From Afipia carboxidovorans OM5 (lineage in GTDB: Bacteria > Pseudomonadota > Alphaproteobacteria > Rhizobiales > Xanthobacteraceae), in contig NC_015684.1 of the NCBI RefSeq assembly GCF_000218565.1, positions 1,364,001 through 1,428,000 of the forward strand: DNA of 64,000 nucleotides, in the 5' to 3' direction. Below are positions 1 to 8,287 of the stretch, in pieces. Numbering within the stretch: the first letter of the stretch is position 1; every line of letters begins with the position of its first letter. A program made the translations under genes and the position numbers. Under the pieces are notes generated by a model. The model had not been told where the DNA came from, searched no databases, and worked only from the letters and a program-made list of their open reading frames with translations.

Positions 1-8
1 TAAGCGGC

Positions 9-761
9 ATGGAAACGGCGCTCGAAATTCAGGGTCTGACCAAGCGTTTTGGCGGTCTCACCGCGGTCGACAATATCGACATCCGCTTTCCGAAGGGCAT
101 CCTCAATGCGGTGATCGGCCCGAACGGCGCGGGTAAGACCACGCTCTTCAATCTTGTGACCGGAATGTTGCCCGCGACGTCCGGCCACGTGTTCTTTCAG
201 GGTGAGGACCTGATCGGAAAGCCTCCGCATCAGATCGTCGCGCGCGGCTTGTCCCGCACGCTGCAGATCAAAAGTGTGTTCGGCGGCATGACGGTGAGAG
301 ACAATATTCGGATCGCCGTCTTTGCCAATGAAGGCGTGTCGAACCCGTTCCGCCCCGCGCGCGGCTATCGCGACATCAGCCGGCGCGTTGACGAGATCCT
401 GCAGGAGACCGGGCTCAATCGTCTTGCTTCGGCGAATGCCGGTGCGCTGTCGTATGGCGACGTCGCGCTCCTCGAAATCGCGCTCGCGCTTGCGAATCGG
501 CCCACGCTTCTGCTGCTGGATGAGCCGATCTGCGGTATGAGCCCGAGCGAGACAGAGCGAACGGTCGAGCGCATCACCAAGCTTGCGCGCACGATCGATG
601 TCATTCTCATCGAGCACGACATGGAAGTGGTTTTCAAGATTGCCGATCTTATCACCGTGATGGCGCAGGGGCGCCTTCTGGTGCAGGGCACGCCGGATGA
701 AGTGGCCAAGAACGACAAGGTTCAGGAAGTCTATCTCGGCACTCCGGAGGAAGTTGAATGA
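9..761 (+). CDS. livG: Branched-chain amino acid-type ABC transporter ATP-binding protein (LivG)
   Basis: A 250-residue ABC ATPase. Walker A GPNGAGKTT lies at residues 37-45, the signature is LSYGD at 147-151, Walker B LLLLDEP at 167-173 and the switch histidine is H203. The LSYG form of the signature and the FGGLTAVDN start are typical of LivG-type ATPases of the HAAT family, which energise uptake of branched-chain amino acids, amides, urea or aromatic acids at the inner membrane. It overlaps the next ATPase gene by four bases (ATGA), so the two are translationally coupled. The TAA at bases 1-3 may end an upstream permease gene (inference). The solute is not known. Confidence 0.9.
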   Translation: METALEIQGLTKRFGGLTAVDNIDIRFPKGILNAVIGPNGAGKTTLFNLVTGMLPATSGHVFFQGEDLIGKPPHQIVARGLSRTLQIKSVFGGMTVRDNIRIAVFANEGVSNPFRPARGYRDISRRVDEILQETGLNRLASANAGALSYGDVALLEIALALANRPTLLLLDEPICGMSPSETERTVERITKLARTIDVILIEHDMEVVFKIADLITVMAQGRLLVQGTPDEVAKNDKVQEVYLGTPEEVE

Positions 762-1465
762 AACCGGTTCTGGATGTCGTCAATCTTATGGCTTCGATCG
801 GGCGCATCCCGGTTTTGCGCGGCGTTCAATTACATGTTCAGCCGGGCGAGACCGTTGCGCTGCTCGGACGAAACGGCGTCGGCAAGACCTCGACGCTGCG
901 TGCGATCCTGGGCCTGCTTCCGCGCAAAAGCGGCCATGTGCACTTCAATGGCGATGATCTTGCGCGGCTGCCCGCGCATCGGGTGAGCGGGCAGGGCATC
1001 GGTTACGTGCCGCAGGGGCGCGGTATCTTTCCGAATCTGACGGTCGAGGAGAATCTGTTTCTCGGATTACGCGAGCGACCGGATCCCGCCATTCTCGACT
1101 ACATTTATGGCCGGTTTTCCCGTCTTCTCGAGCGGCGATACCAAAGTGCCGGCACGTTATCCGGTGGCGAGCAGCAAATCCTTGCGCTCGGGCGTTGCCT
1201 CATGCGCTCTCCCAAGTTGATCCTGCTCGACGAGCCGACCGAGGGCATCATGCCCAAGCTCGTCAATGAAATCCGGCGTGAGATTTCCACCATCGCGAGC
1301 CGCGGCGTTGCCGTGCTCCTCGTTGAACAGAATCTGCGCACCGCGCTCAAGCTCGCGAGCCGGATTTATCTCATGGAAAAAGGCGTTGTCGTCCATGAGG
1401 CGACACCGGAGCAGCTTTCCGCCGATCCTTCGGCTGTTCATCGCTATCTTGGCGTATCGATCTGA
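758..1465 (+). CDS. livF: Branched-chain amino acid-type ABC transporter ATP-binding protein (LivF)
   Basis: A 235-residue ABC ATPase of the LivF type, the second nucleotide-binding subunit of a Liv-like importer. Walker A is GRNGVGKT at residues 37-44, the signature is LSGGEQQ, and Walker B LILLDEP is followed by the EGI segment usual in LivF. The start codon overlaps the livG stop (ATGA). A substrate-binding protein gene follows after about 20 bases, so livG, livF and the binding protein form one operon whose permease genes probably lie upstream of the window. Confidence 0.9.
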   Translation: MKPVLDVVNLMASIGRIPVLRGVQLHVQPGETVALLGRNGVGKTSTLRAILGLLPRKSGHVHFNGDDLARLPAHRVSGQGIGYVPQGRGIFPNLTVEENLFLGLRERPDPAILDYIYGRFSRLLERRYQSAGTLSGGEQQILALGRCLMRSPKLILLDEPTEGIMPKLVNEIRREISTIASRGVAVLLVEQNLRTALKLASRIYLMEKGVVVHEATPEQLSADPSAVHRYLGVSI

Positions 1466-1488
1466 AGCGAAAAGGTATGGAGAATGTC

Positions 1489-2769
1489 ATGAGCAAATAC
1501 AGACTGAACCGGAGAAGCTTCCTGTCCCATGCCTTGTCTGGAGGCGTAGCGGCGGGCACTGCCTATCTTGGCCTGACGCGCGATCTTTATGCTCGCGACG
1601 GCGGCCCGATCATTCTCGGAAATCACTGCGAACTCACCGGTGGCTTTGCATCGTGGGGATACTGGCACGACAAGGCGGCGAAGGCCGCGGTGGCGCTCGT
1701 CAACGAGCAGGGCGGGATTGCCGGCCGTAAGGTTGAACTCGTCACGGAAGACACCGAATCGAACCCCGCGATCGGCACCCGCAAACTGCGCTCTCTGATC
1801 GAGCGCAGCGGCGCGAACTTTATCGTCGGCTCGGTGCATTCCGGCGTCATGCTGTCGGCTATTCCGGTCGCGACCGAACTCAAGACCGTCTATTTCTCGG
1901 CGGGCGAGGCGACCGAAGCGACGGGTTCCAAGGGTAGCCGTTATTCCTTCCGCACCGGTACCGATACCTATGCGCTGGCGGCGGCCGGTGCACCATGGGC
2001 CTTCGAGAATCTCGGCAAGAACTGGACGATTATCTCGCCGGACTACGCCTGGGGCCACAGTCACTATCAGGAACACAAGGCAGTCATCGAAAAGCTTGGC
2101 GGCAAGGTCAACGATCCGATCTTCGTGCCGCTCGATGCGAAGGACATGGTGCCTTATCTCGCCAAGATTCCGCAGGACACGCAGGTTCTGTTCTCGGTGT
2201 TCTTCGGCGCACAGTCGGTTGCCTTCTATACCCAGGCCAAGTCGATGGGTCTGGAAAAGACCATGAAAATGTATTCGATCTGCGGAACGATGGAAGCGAT
2301 CGCACCGGACGACCTTCAGGGGGCGGGCGAGGGCGTTTACATCGTCGAGAATTTCCCGCGAGTGCTCAAATACAAGGACGATGAATTCCATCGTGAGCAT
2401 AACAAGCGCATGGGAATCGACGATGTCGACGCGCGCGAGACCAACTCAAAGCGGGTGATGGCCAAGAGCCATGCCTGGCAGTCGTGGGAGAACGTCTTCG
2501 CGATCAAGCAGGCGATCGAGGCTTCGGGGTGGAAGACGAAAAAGGACGATAAATTGGTGATTGAGGCCCTCGAAGGCGCCAAGCTGGCTAATTCTCTCGG
2601 CCACCCGCAGGGAGAAAAGCTGCTGCGCCGTGAAGATCACTCCGGCATGGTGGATTGCTATATTTCCCGTGTCGAGAATGGCAAGTTCGAAGTGAAGAAG
2701 AAGGTGACGAAGGAAGAGATGATCAAGGTTTTTCCGCCGCGTTACGATTTCACCAAGACAGCGATCTGA
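1489..2769 (+). CDS. Periplasmic substrate-binding protein of the Liv-type ABC transporter, Tat-exported
   Basis: About 426 residues, a type I periplasmic binding protein (Peripla_BP_6 fold, LivK/urea/amide-binding-like) that delivers solute to the transporter encoded just upstream. The N-terminus has a twin-arginine motif (NRRSFLSH) followed by a small-residue hydrophobic stretch, so export through Tat is likely; this is unusual for LivK but common in amide- and urea-binding relatives. The mature part begins around ILGNHCELTGG. Two in-frame ATGs exist, at 1477 and 1489. GGAGA at 1479-1483 sits five bases before 1489, which favours the second. The solute cannot be read from sequence. Confidence 0.85.
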   Translation: MSKYRLNRRSFLSHALSGGVAAGTAYLGLTRDLYARDGGPIILGNHCELTGGFASWGYWHDKAAKAAVALVNEQGGIAGRKVELVTEDTESNPAIGTRKLRSLIERSGANFIVGSVHSGVMLSAIPVATELKTVYFSAGEATEATGSKGSRYSFRTGTDTYALAAAGAPWAFENLGKNWTIISPDYAWGHSHYQEHKAVIEKLGGKVNDPIFVPLDAKDMVPYLAKIPQDTQVLFSVFFGAQSVAFYTQAKSMGLEKTMKMYSICGTMEAIAPDDLQGAGEGVYIVENFPRVLKYKDDEFHREHNKRMGIDDVDARETNSKRVMAKSHAWQSWENVFAIKQAIEASGWKTKKDDKLVIEALEGAKLANSLGHPQGEKLLRREDHSGMVDCYISRVENGKFEVKKKVTKEEMIKVFPPRYDFTKTAI

Positions 2770-2840
2770 TTGGGCCAGGCGTTGCGGGTCTAAGTGCCCG
2801 CAATACCTGTCGCGTTTTCGAGCGAAGTGAAGAAGTACAA

Positions 2841-2873
2841 AGCCCTGGTTCTGATCGCATCAGAACCAGGGCT
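2841..2873. terminator. Bidirectional hairpin terminator between the Liv operon and lysR
   Basis: A perfect 14-bp inverted repeat (AGCCCTGGTTCTGA and its complement) with a 5-base loop. It lies between the converging binding-protein and LysR genes, two bases from the LysR stop codon. There is no long T-run, but on the minus strand the stem is followed by TTGTACTTCTTC. Position and stem strength support a shared terminator. Confidence 0.75.
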
Positions 2874-2874
2874 C

Positions 2875-3768
2875 TTAGAATTCGTTCATGTAGGTGTTGT
2901 CGCGCTGGAACACTTCGCCGAGGTGGCGAATCACCGAGCGCACTCGTGCCAGGAATTCCAGATCCTCGTGCACCGACAAATAGATGTCACGGTGGACCTG
3001 CACCGCGTCAGCGAGGATCGGCACCAGACCCGGATTTCGTTTCGCGGAAAACAGCGGCAGCAGACCAATGCCAGCCCCGGCAGCAATCGCATTTTGCTGA
3101 GCATGCATGCTGGACGAACGGAACGAAACGGTGAGCGGATCGATCACATCGAGTAACCAGCGCACCGGCTGGATTGCGATCAGGTCCTCAACATAATCGA
3201 CGAAGGTGTGATGGATCAGCTCGGAGTGATCCTTCGGCATCCCGTTGCGGCTGATATAGGCCGAGCTGGCATAGAGGGCGAGCCGGAAACTGCCGAGTTT
3301 TCTCACGACGAGGCGTTGGCCTGTTGGCGGAATGAAGCTGATGAAGATGTCGGCCTCGCGCTTGGTCAGGCTGACGATATGACGCTCCGTCACCAACTCG
3401 ACCACGATTCCCGGCTGACGCTGAGCCAACTCAGCGAGACGTTCGGCGAGGAAGAATGCGCCGATTCCTTCCATCGTGACGACGCGGACGCGGCCGGTCG
3501 CGGCCATGTCTTCGGCACCCAATGCCTGGGGTACGTTGCCGATTTCCTGCTCGATTCGCTCGGCAACGACGAACAGGCGGTGGCCCTGTTCGGTGAGAAC
3601 AAAGCCATCCGGTTTGCGGTCAAAAAGTTTGACCGACAGGTTCCTCTCGAGCTCGGAAATTCGGCGGCTGACCGTAGTGTGATCCACCCGCAGTCGCCGC
3701 GCCGCCGGCGCGAGTCGATTCTGCCGCGCCAATTCGAGAAAAAAGACCAGATCGTTCCAGTTGAACAT
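2875..3768 (-). CDS. LysR family transcriptional regulator
   Basis: A 297-residue LysR-type regulator. The N-terminal winged helix-turn-helix reads LARQNRLAPAARRL followed by DHTTVSRRISELE, ending near residue 60, then FDRKPDGFVLTEQG, which is typical of the family. The rest is the periplasmic-binding-like effector domain. The gene converges on the Liv-type operon and has no divergent partner: about 310 gene-free bases lie upstream. A short inverted repeat, CGATA-AGC-TATCG, sits just before the start codon at about 3772-3784 and could be an autoregulatory site, but it is too short to be confident. Target genes are unknown. Confidence 0.88.
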   Translation of the reverse strand: MFNWNDLVFFLELARQNRLAPAARRLRVDHTTVSRRISELERNLSVKLFDRKPDGFVLTEQGHRLFVVAERIEQEIGNVPQALGAEDMAATGRVRVVTMEGIGAFFLAERLAELAQRQPGIVVELVTERHIVSLTKREADIFISFIPPTGQRLVVRKLGSFRLALYASSAYISRNGMPKDHSELIHHTFVDYVEDLIAIQPVRWLLDVIDPLTVSFRSSSMHAQQNAIAAGAGIGLLPLFSAKRNPGLVPILADAVQVHRDIYLSVHEDLEFLARVRSVIRHLGEVFQRDNTYMNEF

Positions 3769-4082
3769 ATCGATAAGCTATCGTGATTTCAGGATCAAAA
3801 TAGCAGCGATCCGGAACGGGCGGGTTAAAATACGGCGCAATTATATCCAGCCTTATAGCCGTTTACGGCCCTAAGGCTCTTTTCAGTTAAACGGGCTGTG
3901 AAATCTCGACAAGCTATTTTCTGCAGCCGGATAGATGGCCTTCAGCCTTGCCAACTTCTGAGTTGCCGTCGGGGCCAGCCGACGGCAACTCCCGCGCTTA
4001 CGGTAGCGGGTTCATGTTGCTCATCTTAATTGACGCCAGAGGTATTACGGCTCGCGTTTGGGTAGATTCTTCACCTCGGCCA
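3769..4082. other. Gene-free interval between lysR and the stress-protein gene
   Basis: I find no credible coding sequence in these 314 bases. They hold the LysR 5' region, an imperfect hairpin at about 3849-3878 (AGCCTTA..GCCG / CGGC..TAAGGCT) followed by CTTTT on the plus strand, and the strong hairpin at 3960-3991 listed separately. The stretch is noticeably AT-richer than the flanking genes. Confidence 0.5.
3960..3991. terminator. Hairpin downstream of the universal stress protein gene
   Basis: A 13-bp perfect stem (GAGTTGCCGTCGG and its complement) with a 6-base loop, lying 3' of the minus-strand stress protein gene. No T-tract follows, so termination is inferred from stem strength and position only. 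Confidence 0.5.
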
Positions 4083-4931
4083 TCAATGTGAGAGGAAGAT
4101 CGGGACTGGAGGCTTCGATACCATGCTCTTGGTCGCACCGCCCAGGATGAAGTCCCGCAACCGTGAGTGTCCATAAGCGCCCATGACCAGGATGTCTGCA
4201 TTCACCGAGTCAACGTAGGATGTGAGGGTCTCGCCAATTCCACGGCCGCCGGCATCGACGGTGTCAAGGGTGACTTGCACGTCGTGACTGAGGAGATTTT
4301 TCGCCAGCTCGTCGGCCGACCGTCGGCTGGAGATATTCTTCTCATGGGTGACCGTCACGATATGAACCTGTTTCGCCTTCTCCAGGATCGGGAGCGCATC
4401 GGTAACGGCGCGTGCCGCCGGGCGGCTGAAGTCCCACGCCACAGCTACGGTGTCGAGGGTAAGCGCTCCGGTCCGTTTGCGTGCGTGAGGTGTAACAAGC
4501 GTCGGCCGTCCTGACCCGAAGATAATCGACTGAGCATACCATTGATCGAGGTGATCGCCGTCAGGAACAGGGACGATCGTCAGGTCGCGCAGCCTGGCAT
4601 GTTCGACCAGGACGTCAGCCGTATCCGACGTCAGGCACTGTTCGGTGATCCGCTCCCCGAACACGCCCTTTCTTTCCGCGGCGCTCTGAAACGCGGAAAG
4701 GAGTTCTTCAGCGTTGGCTGCGCTTTTCTTGAATTCCGTGGTGGCTATTGCCGGAATGTTCAGCAGCATATTTCCAAACACGCTACCGGGCACACGATAT
4801 TTAACCTCGCAAGCAACGGCCGAAATCCGCGCACCTATCGCCGCAGCAAAAGCGATTGGGTCTTCCAAGGCAGACACTGGCGTCGGATCGGGATAGGTCG
4901 TCAGCGACAGAAGAACATCCTTGAAGGCCAT
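4083..4931 (-). CDS. Universal stress protein, tandem UspA-type domains
   Basis: 282 residues, about twice a single UspA domain. The C-terminal half ends with GAYGHSRLRDFILGG, close to the ATP-binding G-2X-G-9X-G(S/T) signature, preceded by DILVMG. The N-terminal half (MAFKDVLLSLTTYPD...) has a degenerate Usp fold without that loop. Proteins of this kind accumulate under starvation or low oxygen in many proteobacteria, and several are FixK2/FNR targets in rhizobia. A FixK-type box lies about 60 bases upstream of this start (separate entry). The gene is monocistronic as far as can be seen. Confidence 0.85.
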   Translation of the reverse strand: MAFKDVLLSLTTYPDPTPVSALEDPIAFAAAIGARISAVACEVKYRVPGSVFGNMLLNIPAIATTEFKKSAANAEELLSAFQSAAERKGVFGERITEQCLTSDTADVLVEHARLRDLTIVPVPDGDHLDQWYAQSIIFGSGRPTLVTPHARKRTGALTLDTVAVAWDFSRPAARAVTDALPILEKAKQVHIVTVTHEKNISSRRSADELAKNLLSHDVQVTLDTVDAGGRGIGETLTSYVDSVNADILVMGAYGHSRLRDFILGGATKSMVSKPPVPIFLSH

Positions 4932-4983
4932 GGGAAGCTCCCTTTTTATATACGGAAGCCTACCTCACGGATATTAGTGAGGT

Positions 4984-4997
4984 TTGATCCAGCGCAA
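4984..4997 (-). promoter_or_regulatory. FixK/FNR-type box upstream of the stress protein gene
   Basis: TTGATCCAGCGCAA fits the FixK2/FNR pattern TTG(A/C)-N6-(T/G)CAA. Its centre is about 60 bases before the ATG of the minus-strand stress protein gene, compatible with a class II site if transcription starts about 18 bases before the ATG. Binding is inferred from the pattern and from known FixK control of Usp genes in Bradyrhizobium. Confidence 0.6.
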
Positions 4998-5066
4998 GCG
5001 TGGCAAGCTGCGCCGGGGGGCGTTCTTAGATATGCACCTAGTCCGAAGCGTCGTTTATGGATGTAT

Positions 5067-6074
5067 CTACTGATTGGGAGATGCCGGCATCGGCTTTGAA
5101 TCGCGTTTAATGCCAAGCATGTTCTCAAGCGCAAGCCGTGCTCGGAAAAGCCAATATCGCCTAAAAACCTTAAACCTCAGAAGAGATCGAGGATAAGGCA
5201 ACATCTCGCTCGTTGCTTTTCTTATGTGAGGAAGAAGGAAGTCGATGGTTTCTCGATCATTCCGTGGAATGAGCGTTTTAACGTGCCGGGCAGCCATCCG
5301 CGCAAATCTATGGGCGACGATGGATCTCTCAGCCTTTGAAAGCTTCCCAATTATGTCTTGATTCGAAATTTTCTCGAAAAATAAAATGTGAGAAATCAGC
5401 ATTTTACGGCTGTAAGACGTGGAAGAGGGATTATCTCTCCATGCATAAAGACCCTGATTTATATATTCTGATCGATAGCCCGCACAGAATATGCGCAAGA
5501 ACAGATCATCGTCTTCATAGCCTCTGAACTGCTCATCGAATCCGCCAACCTTAGAAAAAGCTTTTCGACTGATCAGCGAGGATCCGGGCAGAATGTACAT
5601 GTCCCGCGTGAGGCAAGACATCAAAGATGACTTCGGGTGTTCTTGGTTTTTAAGGGTGTCAAGAAATCTCGGAGCGATAAGGTCGCCGTTCACAGCGACT
5701 CGATCGGGGTTGGAGTAAACATACGCCAGCCGCCCGTCATCTTTGGCAAGGAACAGCTTTTCCAAGACCGCAAGGTGATTCTTATACCAATAGTCATCCT
5801 GGTCCAGAAACGCGATCAGGTCGCAAGAGGTATTGGCAACACCAAAATTTCTGGCAGACCCTTGGCCACCATTCGCTTTGTGGAAAAGCCGCAACCGGTC
5901 GTCGCTCTGGCGCATGTCCTCGACGATTTGCGCTCCATCGTCTGACGAGCCATCATCGACAACGATGATTTCATCGATTGGGCGATCCTGCTCAAACACG
6001 CTCTCAATAGCCTGTTTGATATAAGGCGCACCATTATAAAGCGGAATAACTGCCGCAATTGTTGGCATTCTCAA
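5067..6074 (-). CDS. Family 2 glycosyltransferase
   Basis: A 335-residue GT-A fold glycosyltransferase (GT2). Residues 5-20 (TIAAVIPLYNGAPYI) are the usual N-terminal beta strand and loop, DDGSSD at 40-45 is the nucleotide-sugar binding motif and DQDD at 91-94 is the metal-binding DXD region. There is no transmembrane segment, so it probably works on the cytoplasmic face on a surface polysaccharide or lipid. It stands alone, with no other glycan genes nearby. Part of it is strikingly AT-rich: bases 5341-5400 contain 19 G/C of 60, against well over half in neighbouring genes, which suggests recent acquisition. The sugar and acceptor are unknown. Confidence 0.85.
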   Translation of the reverse strand: MRMPTIAAVIPLYNGAPYIKQAIESVFEQDRPIDEIIVVDDGSSDDGAQIVEDMRQSDDRLRLFHKANGGQGSARNFGVANTSCDLIAFLDQDDYWYKNHLAVLEKLFLAKDDGRLAYVYSNPDRVAVNGDLIAPRFLDTLKNQEHPKSSLMSCLTRDMYILPGSSLISRKAFSKVGGFDEQFRGYEDDDLFLRIFCAGYRSEYINQGLYAWRDNPSSTSYSRKMLISHILFFEKISNQDIIGKLSKAERSIVAHRFARMAARHVKTLIPRNDRETIDFLLPHIRKATSEMLPYPRSLLRFKVFRRYWLFRARLALENMLGIKRDSKPMPASPNQ

Positions 6075-6245
6075 TCTCCTTTGCGGCTAGAAATTTGCTC
6101 CTTCTCCTTGCTCGCTTCCTGCTGCCGGTGCTGAAGACGCTGACGCCAGTTTATGATTATAGTGGAAGAGTTCGACGATGCATACGTGTCGTTGTTCGAG
6201 GAACCGGCGGGGAAAGCCGTCGAACGTCAGCAATTGTAAGCATCT

Positions 6246-7025
6246 TTACAGCCCAAGCTCGGCCACAATCTCTTTTGCCGATTCCTTCAAAAGCGGCGCA
6301 TAGCTAAGTGCCGTTTCGACGGACATTCGGAAGCTGGGTGCGTGGATCGAGAGCGTGGCGATGACGGTATTGTCTGAACGTCGCAGCGGAACGGCCACAC
6401 CTATCAACCCGCGATGGTATTCCTCCTTGTTCATCGACAGATCGTTCTTCCTGATGATGCGGCATTCTTCTTCCATCTCGTCGAGATCGACAATCGTTGT
6501 GTCGGTAAATTTCTCGCGGTGAACGCTGTTGAGGAGCGCGCGCCGGTTCTTCTCCGACATCTGCGCGATCAGGAGCTTACCGGACGCCGTCGCATGGATT
6601 GGGACACGAGAGCCCGATTGCAATTGCATGCGTAATGGCCAGTCGCATTCGACACGCTCGAGGTAGAGCACTTCGTGATTCTGCAGAACAGAAAGGTTGC
6701 AGGATTCCTTTACCCGATCCACGAGCCTCTGCATCACACCGCGAACAATTGGTTGACGCGCCTGGGTGACCAATGCGTCGACCGAGAGGCGCAGCCACGA
6801 TGCGCCGACCGTGTAACCACGGCCGCTGAGGTCGCGCTTCACGAATCCGATCTCTTCGAGTTGCAAGAGAAGCCGGTGAACCGACGGCTTTGGCATCACT
6901 GTTTGATCGGAGAGATCGGCGAGCGATTGCGGTTCGTCGGCAGAGGCAATGGCCTGAAGCAGACGCGCGGCCTTTTGGACCGCGGTGATTTTGCTGTCAG
7001 CCTCGTCGTCCATTTTTTTCACCAT
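6246..7025 (-). CDS. IclR family transcriptional regulator
   Basis: 259 residues. An N-terminal winged helix-turn-helix (AARLLQAI, SLADLSDQT, KPSVHRLLLQLEEIGFVKR) is followed by an IclR effector-binding domain with the HATASGKLL motif and a C-terminal GVAVPLR segment. It lies 31 bases downstream of the enolase-superfamily gene on the same strand and is probably co-transcribed with it. It is the likely regulator of the divergent pair formed by that operon and the tctCBA operon. Repeats in the shared intergenic region (8155-8189) are candidate operators. Confidence 0.88.
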   Translation of the reverse strand: MVKKMDDEADSKITAVQKAARLLQAIASADEPQSLADLSDQTVMPKPSVHRLLLQLEEIGFVKRDLSGRGYTVGASWLRLSVDALVTQARQPIVRGVMQRLVDRVKESCNLSVLQNHEVLYLERVECDWPLRMQLQSGSRVPIHATASGKLLIAQMSEKNRRALLNSVHREKFTDTTIVDLDEMEEECRIIRKNDLSMNKEEYHRGLIGVAVPLRRSDNTVIATLSIHAPSFRMSVETALSYAPLLKESAKEIVAELGL

Positions 7026-7056
7026 GGCTCGCCAAAATCCGGGTCGGCGTGTTGTT

Positions 7057-8145
7057 TCAGGCTATCTCTTTCCAGGCGCCCGCGCGATCGATTGCGTGGT
7101 GCTCCACAGCGTCTAAATTAATTTTTGGCATGCTGCCATCGAGAATAACGGATGCCCCCTCGCATGTCAGAGCAGGCTCGAGAAGCTGGACAGGGGTTTT
7201 CAAAAACCCGTTCATCTCGCCGGCCGTCTTGACGTTGCTCAGCGCTACGCAAAGCTCCATCCAGCAGCCAAGATCCGTTGCGACGCCGTTGCCGAGAACG
7301 GCTGTCATGCCGCGGTCGGAAATCTGCCGCAGGCCGTTTTCCAGCGTATTCAACCGGCCCAGTTTCATGAGTTTGAGCTTGATGTAATCGGCGCATTTCA
7401 GGTCGGCTGCCCGATCTATATCGCTCAAAGAGTAAATCGATTCGTCGAGCATCAAAGGCACACTGCTGACCTTGGCGATCGCGGCTGCCGACTCCCAATC
7501 CTCTGCCGCACAAGGCTGTTCAACAAGCTCGATGTCTTCTGGTTCGAGCCGGCTCAAAAAATGGATCGCTTGTTCGCGATTGTAACCCTGGTTGCCGTCG
7601 ACGCGTAGTTTCGCCCGGCCATTTACGATCTCCCGGACCACGTTCACCTGCTTGAGGTCCGCTTCTGGCTCCCATCCGATTTTGACTTTCAGCGTTTTGT
7701 AGCCGCGATCCAGCAATGTCTCGACTTCGTGCTCGAGCTTGTCGCGGTGATCGGCTTTTCCATTGACCGTTCCGAGCAATTCAAAGCGGCCACTACGCTG
7801 CAGGATTGGATCTCCTGCTCGCCAGTCGAGTGCAGTGAGGAATGCAGTCGCCGTGAACGGCGCCTTATCCAGCATTTTGTCACACGCGGAAACCAGTTCC
7901 TGCGTCGTCGTGCAACTGTCCGTCAGGTCCTGTGCCAGCGACCAGCTCTGATCGATGGTCTCGTCGGTATAGCCGGGCAGGATAGTTGCTTCCCCCCAAC
8001 CGATATTTCCGTTGTCGAGAACAGCCACCAGCAGCACGTCGAAATGCGTCTGCTCGCCGAAGGCCAATCGGTAGGGGACCGTGAGAGGCAGCCGCAGCTT
8101 GGCCGTCGCGAGGGCGATTTTGGAATTGGGAAGACCTGTTGGCAT
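7057..8145 (-). CDS. Enolase superfamily enzyme of the muconate-lactonizing subgroup
   Basis: 362 residues with the muconate cycloisomerase/mandelate racemase architecture: an N-terminal capping domain and a C-terminal barrel. Visible catalytic residues are the KVK pair K153/K155, metal ligands D183 (RVDGNQ), E209 (LVEQP) and D234 (MLDES), and K258 (IKLKLMK). The D-E-D-K spacings 26, 25 and 24 match those of muconate lactonizing enzyme, placing it in the subgroup with cycloisomerases, o-succinylbenzoate synthase and dipeptide epimerases. Substrate cannot be assigned. It is divergent from the tctCBA transporter and probably acts on the imported acid or an intermediate (inference). Confidence 0.82.
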   Translation of the reverse strand: MPTGLPNSKIALATAKLRLPLTVPYRLAFGEQTHFDVLLVAVLDNGNIGWGEATILPGYTDETIDQSWSLAQDLTDSCTTTQELVSACDKMLDKAPFTATAFLTALDWRAGDPILQRSGRFELLGTVNGKADHRDKLEHEVETLLDRGYKTLKVKIGWEPEADLKQVNVVREIVNGRAKLRVDGNQGYNREQAIHFLSRLEPEDIELVEQPCAAEDWESAAAIAKVSSVPLMLDESIYSLSDIDRAADLKCADYIKLKLMKLGRLNTLENGLRQISDRGMTAVLGNGVATDLGCWMELCVALSNVKTAGEMNGFLKTPVQLLEPALTCEGASVILDGSMPKINLDAVEHHAIDRAGAWKEIA

Positions 8146-8154
8146 TGTTTTATC

Positions 8155-8189
8155 GTTCCATTTTTTTGAAAAAAACGTACCATTTTTTT
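8155..8189 (-). promoter_or_regulatory. Tandem operator-like repeats before the enolase-superfamily gene
   Basis: GTTCCATTTTTTT at 8155-8167 and GTACCATTTTTTT at 8177-8189 are direct repeats with a 22-base period, ending about 10 bases before the start of the minus-strand enolase-superfamily gene. Read on the minus strand they are A-tract-TGG(A/T)AC. This resembles repeats next to the other IclR genes in this window and the TGGAA/TTCCA core common in IclR-family operators. Likely the site of the IclR regulator at 6246-7025 (inference). Confidence 0.45.
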
Positions 8190-8219
8190 CTAGACTCGTT
8201 CGAGATTTGCTGTCAAGTT

Positions 8220-8233
8220 TTGATCAAGATCAA
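8220..8233 (+). promoter_or_regulatory. Perfect FNR/FixK box upstream of tctC
   Basis: TTGATCAAGATCAA, a perfect match to the FNR/FixK consensus TTGAT-N4-ATCAA, within a longer inverted repeat TTTTGATC-AA-GATCAAAA (8218-8235). Its centre is about 61 bases before the tctC ATG, which suits a class II activator position. It predicts induction of the transporter-amidohydrolase operon under low oxygen. Confidence 0.7.
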
Positions 8234-8287
8234 AAAGGGGCCAAACGCCCATCCCAAAAATCCAAATAAATCAAGGGAGTCACGCTA

